Assembly (NCBI RefSeq): GCF_030263895.1
Contig: NZ_CP127161.1
Span: 620,001 to 684,000 of the forward strand
Direction: 5' to 3'
Source of the DNA: Proteiniborus sp. MB09-C3
GTDB taxonomy: Bacteria; Bacillota; Clostridia; Tissierellales; Proteiniboraceae
DNA length: 64,000 bases
The notes below the pieces were generated by a model. That model did no database searches. It was not told the DNA's origin and saw only the letters and a list, made by a program, of their open reading frames with translations. Positions 34,714 through 43,127 of this stretch are shown here, piece after piece (the stretch's first letter is position 1; each line of letters begins with the position of its first letter). Both the position numbers and the translations under genes were made by a program.

Positions 34714-34786
34714 CTAGTCTTATATTTTCTATAAATTATTAAAAGTAATAAATTAGTGAGATTAGGGGCTTAGCGATATCCTTGTT

Positions 34787-34870
34787 GCAACCAGTCCTAC
34801 GCTTGGAGTACATACAACTGAGAAAATTTCTTAGGTTTAGTTCAGAGACATTGTTAATCTGAGCGGTTAG
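34787..34870 (+). repeat. AttC-like spacer hairpin
   Basis: GCAACCAGTC at the left and CTGAGCGGTTAGG at the right pair imperfectly (AAC...GTT). GTTAGGT fits the integron core GTTRRRY. An inner AACT-GAGAAA...TTTCT...AGTT stem lies between. This is the spacer most like a true attC. Confidence 0.5.
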
Positions 34871-35026
34871 GTGATAGAGAAAAAATAAGAGTGTTTTTTT
34901 ATGTACTAAGCTTAATAAATAGAAATTGGAGGTTATATAATGAGAAATCAAAATTTTGTTATTGAGGCTAGGAAATTAAGAAACTTCATTTAGTTTATAT
35001 TAATAAAACTAAATGGAGGGTTAGAG

Positions 35027-35671
35027 ATGAAAATAAATGATAATTATTTGAAAGAACAATTAAAGCATGTATATTGGTTAAACGGAGGTGCTTGTGCTGG
35101 AAAGACAACAATGACAAAAAAATTTGTTAATGAGCTAGGATTTAAAACATTAGCAGATGATGTTTTAAAATACAGATCATTTTCTTGCCCTATTGAGCAT
35201 AGCACACTTCAGATGCCCAATCCTAATTTAGACTGGAATAGTTGGTTTAATCGCCCTGTAGAGGTCTACTCTCAATGGTTAGTTGACATAGCGAAAGAGA
35301 TGATGGAGTTTTTTGTAATCGACTTATTAAAAATGCCCAATGAACAGCCAATTGTAGTAGATTTAGGAATAATGCCTGATGTCATATTGCCGTTTATTGC
35401 AAAAGAGAAGATTATATGTCTCTATACATCACCTGAAGAAATAGAAAGGCTTTACTTTTTTAGAGATGATCACAAAATGATATTAGATTGTATTAATGCC
35501 CATACTTTAAATCCAGAAAAGACGATTAATCATGCTAACAAAGCAATAGTTAGTTTTTCTAACAGTATAATGAATGCTTGTATTAATAGTGGAATTAAAG
35601 CAATTGAAAGAGTACCTCATATGACTAAAGATGAACAGTTTAGATTAATTTGTGAACATTTTGAAATTTAG
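35027..35671 (+). CDS. P-loop kinase-like protein
   Basis: The 214-residue product has Walker A GGACAGKTT near residues 20-28 and an otherwise kinase-like layout, with VDLGIMPDVI as the likely Walker B strand and ...YFFRDDHKMI as a possible lid. It may phosphorylate a small molecule such as an antibiotic or nucleoside; the substrate is unknown. GGAGGG lies upstream of the ATG. A 17-codon relic frame (MRNQNFVIEARKL...) with its own ribosome site sits just before it at 34940. Confidence 0.75.
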   Translation: MKINDNYLKEQLKHVYWLNGGACAGKTTMTKKFVNELGFKTLADDVLKYRSFSCPIEHSTLQMPNPNLDWNSWFNRPVEVYSQWLVDIAKEMMEFFVIDLLKMPNEQPIVVDLGIMPDVILPFIAKEKIICLYTSPEEIERLYFFRDDHKMILDCINAHTLNPEKTINHANKAIVSFSNSIMNACINSGIKAIERVPHMTKDEQFRLICEHFEI

Positions 35672-35717
35672 AACGATATCGATATTTCAAAGGTAAGAGA
35701 TTAACAAGGTTGTGGAT

Positions 35718-35754
35718 GATGGAGTGAGCTGGCATATACGCAGCTTATTCCATC
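35718..35754. repeat. Strong spacer hairpin, GTT...AAC orientation
   Basis: GATGGAGTGAGCTG (35718-35731) pairs with CAGCTTATTCCATC (35741-35754). The stem extends outward through GGTTGTGG...CCCCTAAC, so GTT lies on the left and AAC on the right, opposite to a + strand attC. Confidence 0.6.
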
Positions 35755-35824
35755 CCCTAACATATGATATATAGTTTTTATTATATAAGGTATGTGATTA
35801 ACTTGAAGTATGATGGAGGTAAAA

Positions 35825-36241
35825 ATGATAGATAGAATAAATGTACAAGCATTTATATTTACAAGAAAGCCCGATTTTAAAGTGTTGATTTTAAAAAGAA
35901 TACCTAAAAGAAGTGGATATTGGCAACCTGTTTGTGGAGGAATTGAAGATGGTGAGCAGGAAACACAAGCGGTTAAAAGAGAGATTTTTGAAGAGACTGG
36001 TTTAGAAAAAATTGAGAACATTATTGATTTAAAGTATTCATTTGTATATGAAGAAACAAAAAATGGGAAGTTAATGAGTATGAAAGACATATGTTATGCT
36101 GTTGAAGTTAATAGTGTTGTAGATGTAAAACTATCTGATGAACATGAAAAATTTATATGGTGCTCTGAGCTTGAAGCAAAACAATATTTGACTTGGGAAC
36201 ATAACTTAATAGCATTAAGGAAACTCATGGAAATGATATAA
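35825..36241 (+). CDS. Nudix hydrolase
   Basis: The 138-residue product has a perfect Nudix box, GIEDGEQETQAVK-REIFEETGL, with VLILKRIPKRSGYWQPVCGG before it, a form typical of dihydroneopterin triphosphate pyrophosphatase-like and dATP-type Nudix enzymes. The exact substrate is unknown. The true start is ATG 35825 because GGAGG lies 6 bases upstream. It follows the strong hairpin spacer. Confidence 0.92.
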   Translation: MIDRINVQAFIFTRKPDFKVLILKRIPKRSGYWQPVCGGIEDGEQETQAVKREIFEETGLEKIENIIDLKYSFVYEETKNGKLMSMKDICYAVEVNSVVDVKLSDEHEKFIWCSELEAKQYLTWEHNLIALRKLMEMI

Positions 36242-36404
36242 ATACCTAATTAACATGTTTATTATATATTTGCAATAGAAATTTCAAAATGTATATGGAT
36301 GAAGTGTTAAAACTTGTTGATCTATAAAATTAGTTGGAATGTTATGTGAAACACTAGGGATAATACAGGCTAATTTTTGTAGGCTTAGTTGGTGAGGTGA
36401 TCTT

Positions 36405-37097
36405 ATGTATACAAAGTTGGAGAAGAGTGGGATTAATTATTTAATTAGAGTTGCTTTTCAGATTATAATTGGGGCCATTCTATTTTTTGTCTCTTCAGGT
36501 ACATTAAAAAATCATAGAGGCTGGGTTTATTTTATTGTTTATGCAATTTCGACTGTACTGGGAGTGCTCTATTTATCAAAACATAATCCTGAAGTTTTAA
36601 ATGAAAGAGCAAAGGAAAGAAACAATACTGAGCAATGGGACAATATATTGCTTAAAATATATGTGGCATTAGCATTTTTTGTAATCTATATTATTGCTGG
36701 TTTTGATATAAGATTTGGCTGGTCTAGTATATCTGTACTCTGTATGTATCCTGCTTTAGCAATTGTAATTCTGTCTTCTCTTTTTGCAATATGGGCTATG
36801 AAAGAAAATACAAATTTCGAGGCTACATCACGTATCCAAAGTGATAGAATACAGAATATTTGTGAATCAGGTCCCTATAAGATTGTTCGTCATCCGGGCT
36901 ACTTAGCCATAATACTATGGGCTGTAGCGATACCTTTTGTATTTGGATCAATATATATGATGATCCCATCATTTCTTATTTCGGTTATCATAGTGATTAG
37001 AACATATTTAGAAGATGAGATGTTGAAAAAGAAATTAGTCGGCTATGTTGAATATTCTAATGGAACAAAATATAGACTTATTCCGTACATATGGTAG
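36405..37097 (+). CDS. Isoprenylcysteine carboxyl methyltransferase (ICMT)-like membrane protein
   Basis: The 230-residue product has about five membrane helices and the ICMT/PEMT cytoplasmic box GPYKIVRHPGYLAI, with a C-terminal EDEML...YVEYSNGTKYRLIPYIW tail. ICMT-fold enzymes methylate carboxyl, amine or lipid groups using S-adenosylmethionine. Since bacteria lack prenylated CaaX proteins, a lipid or small-molecule substrate is more likely here (inference). TGGTGAGG lies upstream of the ATG. It is a single unit. Confidence 0.85.
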   Translation: MYTKLEKSGINYLIRVAFQIIIGAILFFVSSGTLKNHRGWVYFIVYAISTVLGVLYLSKHNPEVLNERAKERNNTEQWDNILLKIYVALAFFVIYIIAGFDIRFGWSSISVLCMYPALAIVILSSLFAIWAMKENTNFEATSRIQSDRIQNICESGPYKIVRHPGYLAIILWAVAIPFVFGSIYMMIPSFLISVIIVIRTYLEDEMLKKKLVGYVEYSNGTKYRLIPYIW

Positions 37098-37184
37098 AAC
37101 AAAAGAATTGCTCTGAGGCTTGAGTGAATAATATAATAATGTAAATGTGAGAAAAATTAAAAGAGTAAAAGATAAAATAGAGGA

Positions 37185-37286
37185 TTTATATCACTAGAAA
37201 AACAGGCTATTGGGGGAAAGGCTAAAATAAATGATACTTCAGAAGAGGCTTCTATCCTTGGGGCCTATGATGAAACAGTATTATAA
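37185..37286 (+). pseudogene. C-terminal relic in a spacer
   Basis: Thirty-odd codons (ISLEKQAIGGKAKIND, TSEEASILGAYDETVL) end in a stop and have protein-like composition but no start. The family is unknown. Confidence 0.3.
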
Positions 37287-37341
37287 CAGCAAAGTATAGC
37301 GAAATAATGATTTATATATTTTCTAATGAGGGGAGATTTAT

Positions 37342-38100
37342 ATGGATAAAAAATATACAGAAATAAACTCTAAAATTATTGATAAATGGATTGAAGAAGG
37401 TTGGGAATGGGGACAACCTATTAGCCATGAAGTTTTTAAAAAAGCAAAAAATAATGAATGGTTTGTGTTATTAACACCTACTAAACCAGTACCAAAGGAA
37501 TGGTTTTGCGAAATGAAAAATGCTGAAATACTAGGCTTAGCTTCTGGTGGTGGTCAGCAAATACCCATATTTTCTGCATTAGGTGCAAGGTGTACTGTAT
37601 TGGATTATTCAGAAAAACAATTGCTAAGTGAAAAAGAAGTAGCAAGAAGAGAAAATTATGAGGTTAAAACAGTTAGAGCAGATATGACAAATCCTTTGCC
37701 TTTTAATGATGAATCCTTCGACTTGATTTTTCATCCAGTTTCTAACTGTTATATTGAGAATGTTCTTCCTGTTTGGAAAGAATGCTATAGAGTATTGAAA
37801 AAAGGGGGAATTTTATTGGCAGGACTAGATAATAGTATTAATTATCTTTTTGATGATGATGAAACAAGGATAACCTATAAGCTGCCATTTAATCCCCTGA
37901 AAGACAGACAACTATATGAGAGTTCAGTAAAGAATGATTGGGGAATTCAATTTTCACATACCATTGAAGAACAAGTTGATGGGCAATTACAAGCAGGTTT
38001 CATACTTACAAATATATATCAAGATACAAACGGTACTGGCAGACTTCATGAGTTTAATGTTCCAACCTTTTATGCGACAAGAGCAATTAAAACAGGTTGA
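37342..38100 (+). CDS. SAM-dependent methyltransferase (class I)
   Basis: The 252-residue product begins MDKKYTEINSKIIDKWIEEGWEWG, then has motif I ILGLASGGGQQIPIFSALG, a glycine-rich loop variant common in this subgroup, motif II CTVLDYSEKQL, and FDLIFHPVSNCYIE with YRVLKKGGILLAGLDN. It probably methylates a small molecule. GAGGGGAG lies upstream of the ATG. It is intact; decayed coding DNA follows immediately. Confidence 0.9.
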   Translation: MDKKYTEINSKIIDKWIEEGWEWGQPISHEVFKKAKNNEWFVLLTPTKPVPKEWFCEMKNAEILGLASGGGQQIPIFSALGARCTVLDYSEKQLLSEKEVARRENYEVKTVRADMTNPLPFNDESFDLIFHPVSNCYIENVLPVWKECYRVLKKGGILLAGLDNSINYLFDDDETRITYKLPFNPLKDRQLYESSVKNDWGIQFSHTIEEQVDGQLQAGFILTNIYQDTNGTGRLHEFNVPTFYATRAIKTG

Positions 38101-38384
38101 TTTTATATTCGATAATGAAAACCTTGAGAATCTTGATCCTGAATTTGCGTTTAAAGGGAGATGTAAAAAATTCCTGACACTTTTCGATATCTATAATTTA
38201 GATAATAAATAACTTGAAAATCAGATTGAGATGCATTGACAAGGTATTAGAAAATAATAATATTTACTGCCTAGAAATTGCAAAAAAATATGCCGACATA
38301 ATCAAAAATGGTGAAGAACGAAACATTCCTAAATATTTAAGAACTAAGATATTTTACACTAAAGAAGAATATGCAATGCTATAG
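38098..38384 (+). pseudogene. Decayed hypothetical gene after the methyltransferase
   Basis: Two open pieces, DFIFDNENLENLDPEFAFKG to a stop at 38212, then in a new frame CIDKVLENNNIYCLEIA...PKYLRTKIFYTKEEYAML to a stop at 38384. The pieces join as one former protein tail. No start is visible, and the family is unknown. Confidence 0.4.
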
Positions 38385-38449
38385 TGGCATTGCAAATATT
38401 GAGATGTTAAATGTAATGCCGACTTATAGATGGATTGAGGGAGAATGAA

Positions 38450-38884
38450 ATGAATAAGAAAACATGTGTTATTTCAAATTTGTGCTTGTTATTATGGTTT
38501 GCTTTAGATATGGTGGGAATGAGCATTGATGGTCGTATTTTGGTTACCAGTTCTTATACAGAAGATGGGGTGTTTTTTCTTATGTTTTTAGCTTTATTTA
38601 TCTGGTATATTTTTAAAGACAAAATAGGGAAATATTTTCTGACAGTTTGGCTTTCAATGTGGTTTTTAACTCAATTTTTATCGCATTGGTATTTTACTAT
38701 ATTCGGTCCTTCAGAAGGAAAAATAAATTATTTTTTAGATACAATAAAGCTCATATCATCTTCTAATATTTACATACCTGACTTATATCACATTTTACTA
38801 CATATATTAATCCTTGTTTCCCTAATAAATATGATAATTTACTGCGTTACTTCAAGAAAATTAAAGACAGTACAACAGCACTAA
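38450..38884 (+). CDS. Four-helix membrane protein
   Basis: A 144-residue protein with about four hydrophobic segments (roughly 5-25, 38-54, 63-80 and 112-134) and a short polar tail. No family is recognised, and the helices carry no obvious charged channel or substrate motif. The ATG at 38450 follows GAGGGAG; the frame runs a few codons further upstream without a ribosome site. Confidence 0.7.
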   Translation: MNKKTCVISNLCLLLWFALDMVGMSIDGRILVTSSYTEDGVFFLMFLALFIWYIFKDKIGKYFLTVWLSMWFLTQFLSHWYFTIFGPSEGKINYFLDTIKLISSSNIYIPDLYHILLHILILVSLINMIIYCVTSRKLKTVQQH

Positions 38885-39104
38885 CTATGAACATAGTGCT
38901 ATAAGAATCAATTCGTAATAGAAAAGCTTAAAGTAATAATTATTTGTGTCAGCTTGAAGGGAAGGATTAGCATAGTGTCATTTAGCATCTGGGAAATAGG
39001 AGATTGCTTCATTGAAAATTAGGGAAAAAACAAATCAATAAGTTTCTAAATTTGTAAGGCATAAAATTATGAACTTTGCCCGTAGTAATTTAATATTTTG
39101 TACT

Positions 39105-39140
39105 AGAGATAATCCTAGGGCATTGTCTACCAAATTCCTT
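39105..39140 (+). repeat. Array spacer repeat (copy 5), 5' fragment
   Basis: CTAG-AGATAAT-CCTAG followed by GGCATTGTCTACCAAATTCCTTTGAGG, a degenerate version of the CTAGG-N7-CCTAG...CACATCCCTT start. Confidence 0.5.
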
Positions 39141-39155
39141 TGAGGAGGTACCGAT

Positions 39156-39785
39156 ATGAGCGAAATGAATGTCTACATGGAGATAAATTTAAATAATAAT
39201 ATTCCTAGGGCAGTTTTTCCAAAAGGATATGAGTTTAAATCCATAACAAGGGATAAAGGATATATATGGGAAAAGGTTATGGACAATGCATTTGGGAATT
39301 ACAAGTCAGGTGATTTTGAATATGTAATGGTCGATAATTATGCATATTTACCAGAAAGAGTATATATATTATTTGATGAAAATAAAAACCCATGTGGTAC
39401 TGCATCAGCGTGGAGTCAACCATGGCATTGGGGTGAGGATTCAGGGTATATTATTTTTGTGGGAGTCATTCCATCGCACCGTGGTAAAGGTTTAGCAACT
39501 CAAATGGTATTGAGCTTATGTCAAGTTATTAAAAAAAGAGGTCAGCATCTTGTACTGCTTGATGTTGATAGCGATAACTTACCTGCCATAAAAAGCTATA
39601 TAAATGCTGGGTTTTTGCCACATTTGACAGCTGTTGAAGAAAAAAATATATGGAACCATATTTTCACACAGTTAAATATAGAACCCTTAGCTTATTCTTT
39701 AACTATACGTCCCCCAATGAGTAATCCACATCCAGACAGGCCATATTTGCTAGACTTGAGAAATCAAGGTCATGATGTAAAGTAA
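39156..39785 (+). CDS. GNAT-family N-acetyltransferase
   Basis: The 209-residue product has a GNAT core in its second half: YIIFVGVIPSHRGKGLATQMV with the acetyl-CoA loop (RGKGLAT), then VLLDVDSDNLPAIKSYINAGF. The N-terminal part (YEFKSITRDKGYIWEKVMDNAFGNY) probably shapes the acceptor site. The substrate is not known. TTGAGGAGG lies upstream of the ATG, almost touching the spacer repeat. Confidence 0.88.
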   Translation: MSEMNVYMEINLNNNIPRAVFPKGYEFKSITRDKGYIWEKVMDNAFGNYKSGDFEYVMVDNYAYLPERVYILFDENKNPCGTASAWSQPWHWGEDSGYIIFVGVIPSHRGKGLATQMVLSLCQVIKKRGQHLVLLDVDSDNLPAIKSYINAGFLPHLTAVEEKNIWNHIFTQLNIEPLAYSLTIRPPMSNPHPDRPYLLDLRNQGHDVK

Positions 39786-39827
39786 CCATAACACGGAATA
39801 AGGTTGATTTGCTATTTTTAATAAAGC

Positions 39828-39858
39828 TTGCAATTGACGTAGCGTCAAGTGATATGAT
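39828..39858 (+). promoter_or_regulatory. MerR-type promoter with 19-bp spacer
   Basis: TTGCAA (-35, 39828-39833) and TATGAT (-10, 39853-39858) are 19 bp apart, and the spacer contains the palindrome TTGACG-TAG-CGTCAA. This over-long, palindrome-filled spacer is the classic target of MerR-family activators, so the gene after it is probably self-regulated. Confidence 0.8.
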
Positions 39859-39899
39859 TTAAATAAAGAGGATCCTCTAAAATATAAAAGGAGTTTAAT

Positions 39900-40820
39900 A
39901 TGAAGTTGCCTATCTCAATTAACGAATTATCAAAACAACTAGAGTTAACAAGTCGTACTTTACGCCATTGGGAGTCTGAAGGTTTGTTTCAAAGTATACG
40001 TGACTGTGACTCTGGTTGGAGAAGCTATAATGAAGAGGCTGTATTATGCATTAAAATTACTTTTATACTTCGTAGATTTGGTATTCCAATTAGGGATATT
40101 AAAACCATACTAGAAGTGAAAACCTTTGAGGCAGTTGACAATGTAGTTAGAAAACAGATTAATATGCTTGAACAAGATACTGAGGAATTAGTTAAACGTA
40201 AAGCTATGCTAAATAATTTCTTGAATTCAACATCAAGAGTTAAGGGAGAGAAGGTAAGCTGTTCATTAATTAAGCTCGAAGATTATATTCAAAGTACCAT
40301 GGAACAAAATCTAGATAATAGAGAGGATGAATATGTAATGAACAATAATGAAACCGTTTATAGTAACATATGTTTTGTAACTCTCCCGCCAATGAGAACA
40401 GTATACAATATAGCAGTTGGAACTTCTCCCGAAGACGAAGCTATGATACCAATTATAGAATGGTTAGAGTCTTCTAACCTAATAGGCACAGCAAGAATGT
40501 TTGGTGGTAATGTTGAGCCATTTCCAGGTAAAATAAACTCTGAATATGGATATGGAGTGTGTGCATCCATACCTGAAAATGTTGAAATACCGAAGCATTT
40601 AAAAGAAATGAGGCTCCCAGGAGGTATTTATGCCATGATGCCTAGTAGTGATGACATTTATGGTTCTTGGAAGCTATTGATGAAATTTCTTTCAGAAAGT
40701 AAGGAGTACATATCAGATCGGTCCAGACTTTGCTTAGAAGAGCATATACGAAATGATAACCCTACTGGATATGGTAGTCAATTTATGCTGAATTTATATG
40801 AGCCAGTTAAGAAAAAATAA
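39900..40820 (+). CDS. MerR-family regulator with GyrI-like effector domain
   Basis: The 306-residue product has an N-terminal MerR winged helix (ISINELSKQLELTSRTLRHWESEGLF), a coiled-coil dimer helix (about 75-115) and a C-terminal GyrI-like/AraC-effector-binding domain (about 150-306) of the type that binds lipophilic drugs. It resembles BltR/BmrR-type multidrug activators. The upstream 19-bp MerR promoter implies autoregulation. No efflux gene follows directly, so its other targets are unknown. AAAGGAG precedes the ATG. Confidence 0.9.
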   Translation: MKLPISINELSKQLELTSRTLRHWESEGLFQSIRDCDSGWRSYNEEAVLCIKITFILRRFGIPIRDIKTILEVKTFEAVDNVVRKQINMLEQDTEELVKRKAMLNNFLNSTSRVKGEKVSCSLIKLEDYIQSTMEQNLDNREDEYVMNNNETVYSNICFVTLPPMRTVYNIAVGTSPEDEAMIPIIEWLESSNLIGTARMFGGNVEPFPGKINSEYGYGVCASIPENVEIPKHLKEMRLPGGIYAMMPSSDDIYGSWKLLMKFLSESKEYISDRSRLCLEEHIRNDNPTGYGSQFMLNLYEPVKKK

Positions 40821-40834
40821 AAGGTGAGGTATTT

Positions 40835-40859
40835 AGGGGCTGACATCATGTCGGCCTCT
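40835..40859 (+). terminator. Hairpin after the MerR gene
   Basis: AGGGGCTGACAT pairs with ATGTCGGCCTCT (two G-T type positions). No T-run follows, so it may be a spacer hairpin rather than a terminator. Confidence 0.45.
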
Positions 40860-41269
40860 GAATAGTAAGAGAAGCCAACTCAGCTTAGAAAAACATGAGC
40901 ACAATGGCTTGTCTCATGTTCATGATGTATTTCTCATTGGTTGTTTAAGAAGAAGGCTACTTCATACCGATTTGCTAATCAGAGTAGGTCGATGTATTAG
41001 TAAGTGAAGTTTTATTAAGAATAGTATTGACCTATAGATCTTACAGATGCTGTATATACTAGACTATTACACGCTATTTTAATAGATGCTCTAATTGTAT
41101 CTTAGGAAAATTAACAAAGAAAAACTACCTATTAAATTAATAAAGCTATCATAGGAATAAAAAGATTATGTTGCTCCAAATTGGTATTCCATACTATAGG
41201 CTAAAATTGAAAAGGAGTTTTAGCTATATACACAATTATTTTAGTTTTGACTGGAGGCACGGCATTAAT
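40860..41269. other. Spacer after the MerR gene
   Basis: ACATGAG...CTCATGT (about 40894-40922) forms a second hairpin. An open frame in phase with the next gene extends back to 41168 but lacks a ribosome site. Nothing else is recognisable. Confidence 0.4.
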
Positions 41270-42094
41270 ATGAAAAAGATAAGTATTATTACAGATGATT
41301 TAAAGAAAAAGATATTAGAATTTTTGTACCATGATGAAATGTATAATGCTATATTGATTGAATTAATTCAAAATAATACCGATAATTTAGGTGAGTTATA
41401 TGTTAATGAAACTAAAGAAGGGATAACTGATATTCTACATATAAAAAATGATGGAAATTCAGATTTTACCAACTTTTTATATACATCAGAAAATGGGTTA
41501 AGAGATATTGCATGTAAGATTAAAGAATTAAATTACAAGAAAATTCTATTGGCAGGAAAATTGGAGGATGTAAATTGCTTATTGAAAATACTAGGGTATG
41601 GAAAATCTACAACTCCTAACCTTTTCTATAAATTAGACATTGAAAAATATAAAAATGTTCATATGCAGTATCAAGGTAAAATTAGACTTGCTAGCTTGAA
41701 TAGTGAAGACTTGGAAAGAGTAAAATATTTTACATTCAGGTTTTTAGAAGCAGAAACGGAAGAAGAGATTGAAGCTGTAACTGATACAGAAAAAATATTG
41801 GCGAAAATGAAAGCAGGAGTCTATATATTGGATTATAAAAATAACGCTATTGGAATGGCAAGATTTATAGGAGAAACTAATAATTTTGCGGAAATCACAA
41901 GTGTTTATATTGATAAGGCTTATAGAGGCAAAGGATTTGGGAAAGAACTAATTGGACATATGATAGAGATTGCCATTCAAGAGCAAAAAACTCCAATATT
42001 AGTAACATCAGTATCAAATGTTGCTGCAATGAAAACGTATGAATCCATGGGATTTGAAAGACAAGGAGAATATGCATACGAGTTTCTAGATTAG
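41270..42094 (+). CDS. GNAT-family N-acetyltransferase, two-part
   Basis: The 274-residue product has a degenerate N-terminal GNAT-like half and a C-terminal catalytic half with EITSVYIDKAYRGKGFGKELIG (acetyl-CoA loop RGKGFGK) and SVSNVAAMKTYESMGFE. Such two-part GNATs, including mycothiol-synthase-like forms, are common in Firmicutes; the acceptor is unknown. The ATG at 41270 is favoured over upstream in-frame starts because the protein then begins MKKISIITDDL. GGAGG at 41252 is further upstream than usual (about 13 bases). Confidence 0.82.
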   Translation: MKKISIITDDLKKKILEFLYHDEMYNAILIELIQNNTDNLGELYVNETKEGITDILHIKNDGNSDFTNFLYTSENGLRDIACKIKELNYKKILLAGKLEDVNCLLKILGYGKSTTPNLFYKLDIEKYKNVHMQYQGKIRLASLNSEDLERVKYFTFRFLEAETEEEIEAVTDTEKILAKMKAGVYILDYKNNAIGMARFIGETNNFAEITSVYIDKAYRGKGFGKELIGHMIEIAIQEQKTPILVTSVSNVAAMKTYESMGFERQGEYAYEFLD

Positions 42095-42358
42095 AGCAGC
42101 TGTGTCTAACAAAAAATGGTACGAAGCAACGCTACGAAAATCTAAATTACTACAAATATATTGAAAAGTAAAGTACAGGATACTGAAAAGACCATCATAA
42201 ATTGCTCTTATCAAATCATTATCATATACATATAGATAATAGTGTTGATATAATGAGTTTTAAGGAGAAAATTATATATTTAAGGAGGCGATGTCCTGCT
42301 GAACTCTGAGTCACAGGATGTGTAGAAGTGGGGGACAATATATTTACATGAAGAAGCA
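42095..42358. other. Spacer before repeat copy 6
   Basis: Nothing coding. GTCTAACAAAAA just after the gene fits the RYYYAAC half-site. The repeat-II core lies at 42305. Confidence 0.4.
42305..42325 (+). repeat. Repeat family II, copy 2
   Basis: TCTGAGTCACAGGATGTGTAG, similar to the block at 28194. It lies directly upstream of a full-length spacer repeat. Confidence 0.5.
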
Positions 42359-42482
42359 CTAGGATATAATCCTAGAACATTGTGCACCACATCCCTTTAC
42401 CAGGAGTGAAGCTCTGCCAAGTGGCATATCTTTTATGTTTAGTTCCTAGACGTTGCAAATATTGGAACGGTAGGCAACGTCA
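42359..42482 (+). repeat. Array spacer repeat (copy 6), fullest copy
   Basis: CTAGG-ATATAAT-CCTAG hairpin, then AACATTGTGCACCACATCCCTTTACCAGGAGTGAAGCTCTGCC..., ending AGTTCCTAGACGTTGCAAATATTGG. A perfect GACGTTGC (42449-42456)...GCAACGTC (42474-42481) pair closes a further hairpin at the right edge. Confidence 0.75.
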
Positions 42483-42532
42483 CTTTCACTTAGGTTGGTG
42501 CTTAATATATTTTAAAAAGGGAGGTTTTTCTT

Positions 42533-42934
42533 TTGTCTAAAAAGTTAATCTTGGTTTTAGTTATAGTTGTATTAATTCTAGGCTTGAGCTATTTGGGCTT
42601 CACTTTTATCCACAAACAAAATACCGTATATAAAAGTGCCTCTGACAGTAAATATAGTATAGATGATTTAACAAATGCAGTCCTAATAAATGATTTGGAA
42701 TTAGTAGAAAAAATAATAAATGATAAAGTTATAGATATTAATCAGAAAGATTCTAATGGGAAGTTTCCTCTAGAAATAGTGCTTGTTATGGAAAACTGTG
42801 ATATGGCAAGGATTTTGCTTAGAGCAGGGGCAGACCCACAAGTGGTAACAGAAGATGGGAAAACTATTTATGAATTAGTGATGAATACTGATAACAAGGC
42901 ATTGAAAGAGATCTTTAAAAATACAAGTAATTAA
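42533..42934 (+). CDS. Membrane-anchored ankyrin-repeat protein
   Basis: The 133-residue product has one N-terminal membrane helix (about 6-26) and an outer part with ankyrin-type repeats: DLTNAVLINDLELVEKIINDKVIDINQKDSNGKFPLEIVLV, then CDMARILLRAGADPQVVTEDGKTIYELV. Ankyrin repeats bind other proteins; the partner is unknown. The start is TTG, 8 bases after AAAAAGGGAGG. It lies between two spacer repeats, so the single-gene unit is sharply defined. Confidence 0.82.
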   Translation: MSKKLILVLVIVVLILGLSYLGFTFIHKQNTVYKSASDSKYSIDDLTNAVLINDLELVEKIINDKVIDINQKDSNGKFPLEIVLVMENCDMARILLRAGADPQVVTEDGKTIYELVMNTDNKALKEIFKNTSN

Positions 42935-42959
42935 TTTAGTGATGTTGATATTTGTGTAT

Positions 42960-43044
42960 GGGTGCATTAGTGCTCAATATTTTGACGTTGTGCACCCTAT
43001 ACTTTTACTTGGGACAAGGGCTTCATGGACGTTGTAAATATTGG
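42960..43044 (+). repeat. Array spacer repeat (copy 7)
   Basis: GACGTTGTGCACCCTATACTTTTACTTGGGACAAGGGC, then CATGGACGTTGTAAATATTGG. It shares the TGCACC and GGACGTTG-AAATATTGG ends with copy 6. Confidence 0.6.
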
Positions 43045-43127
43045 TGAATTAATTGCAATAGTAATATGAGTGCAGGGTTTCAAACCAGAACAACGAAAAA
43101 TAATAAAGGTTTCATAGGAGATATAAA

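Noticed and set aside
37934-38212. 92-codon frame overlapping the end of the methyltransferase
   Set aside because: Only its last part (after 38098) looks coding; the first part is a shadow of the methyltransferase. The last part is reported as a relic.
41168-41269. N-terminal extension of the two-part GNAT
   Set aside because: There is no ribosome site, the sequence is not protein-like, and the family start fits ATG 41270.
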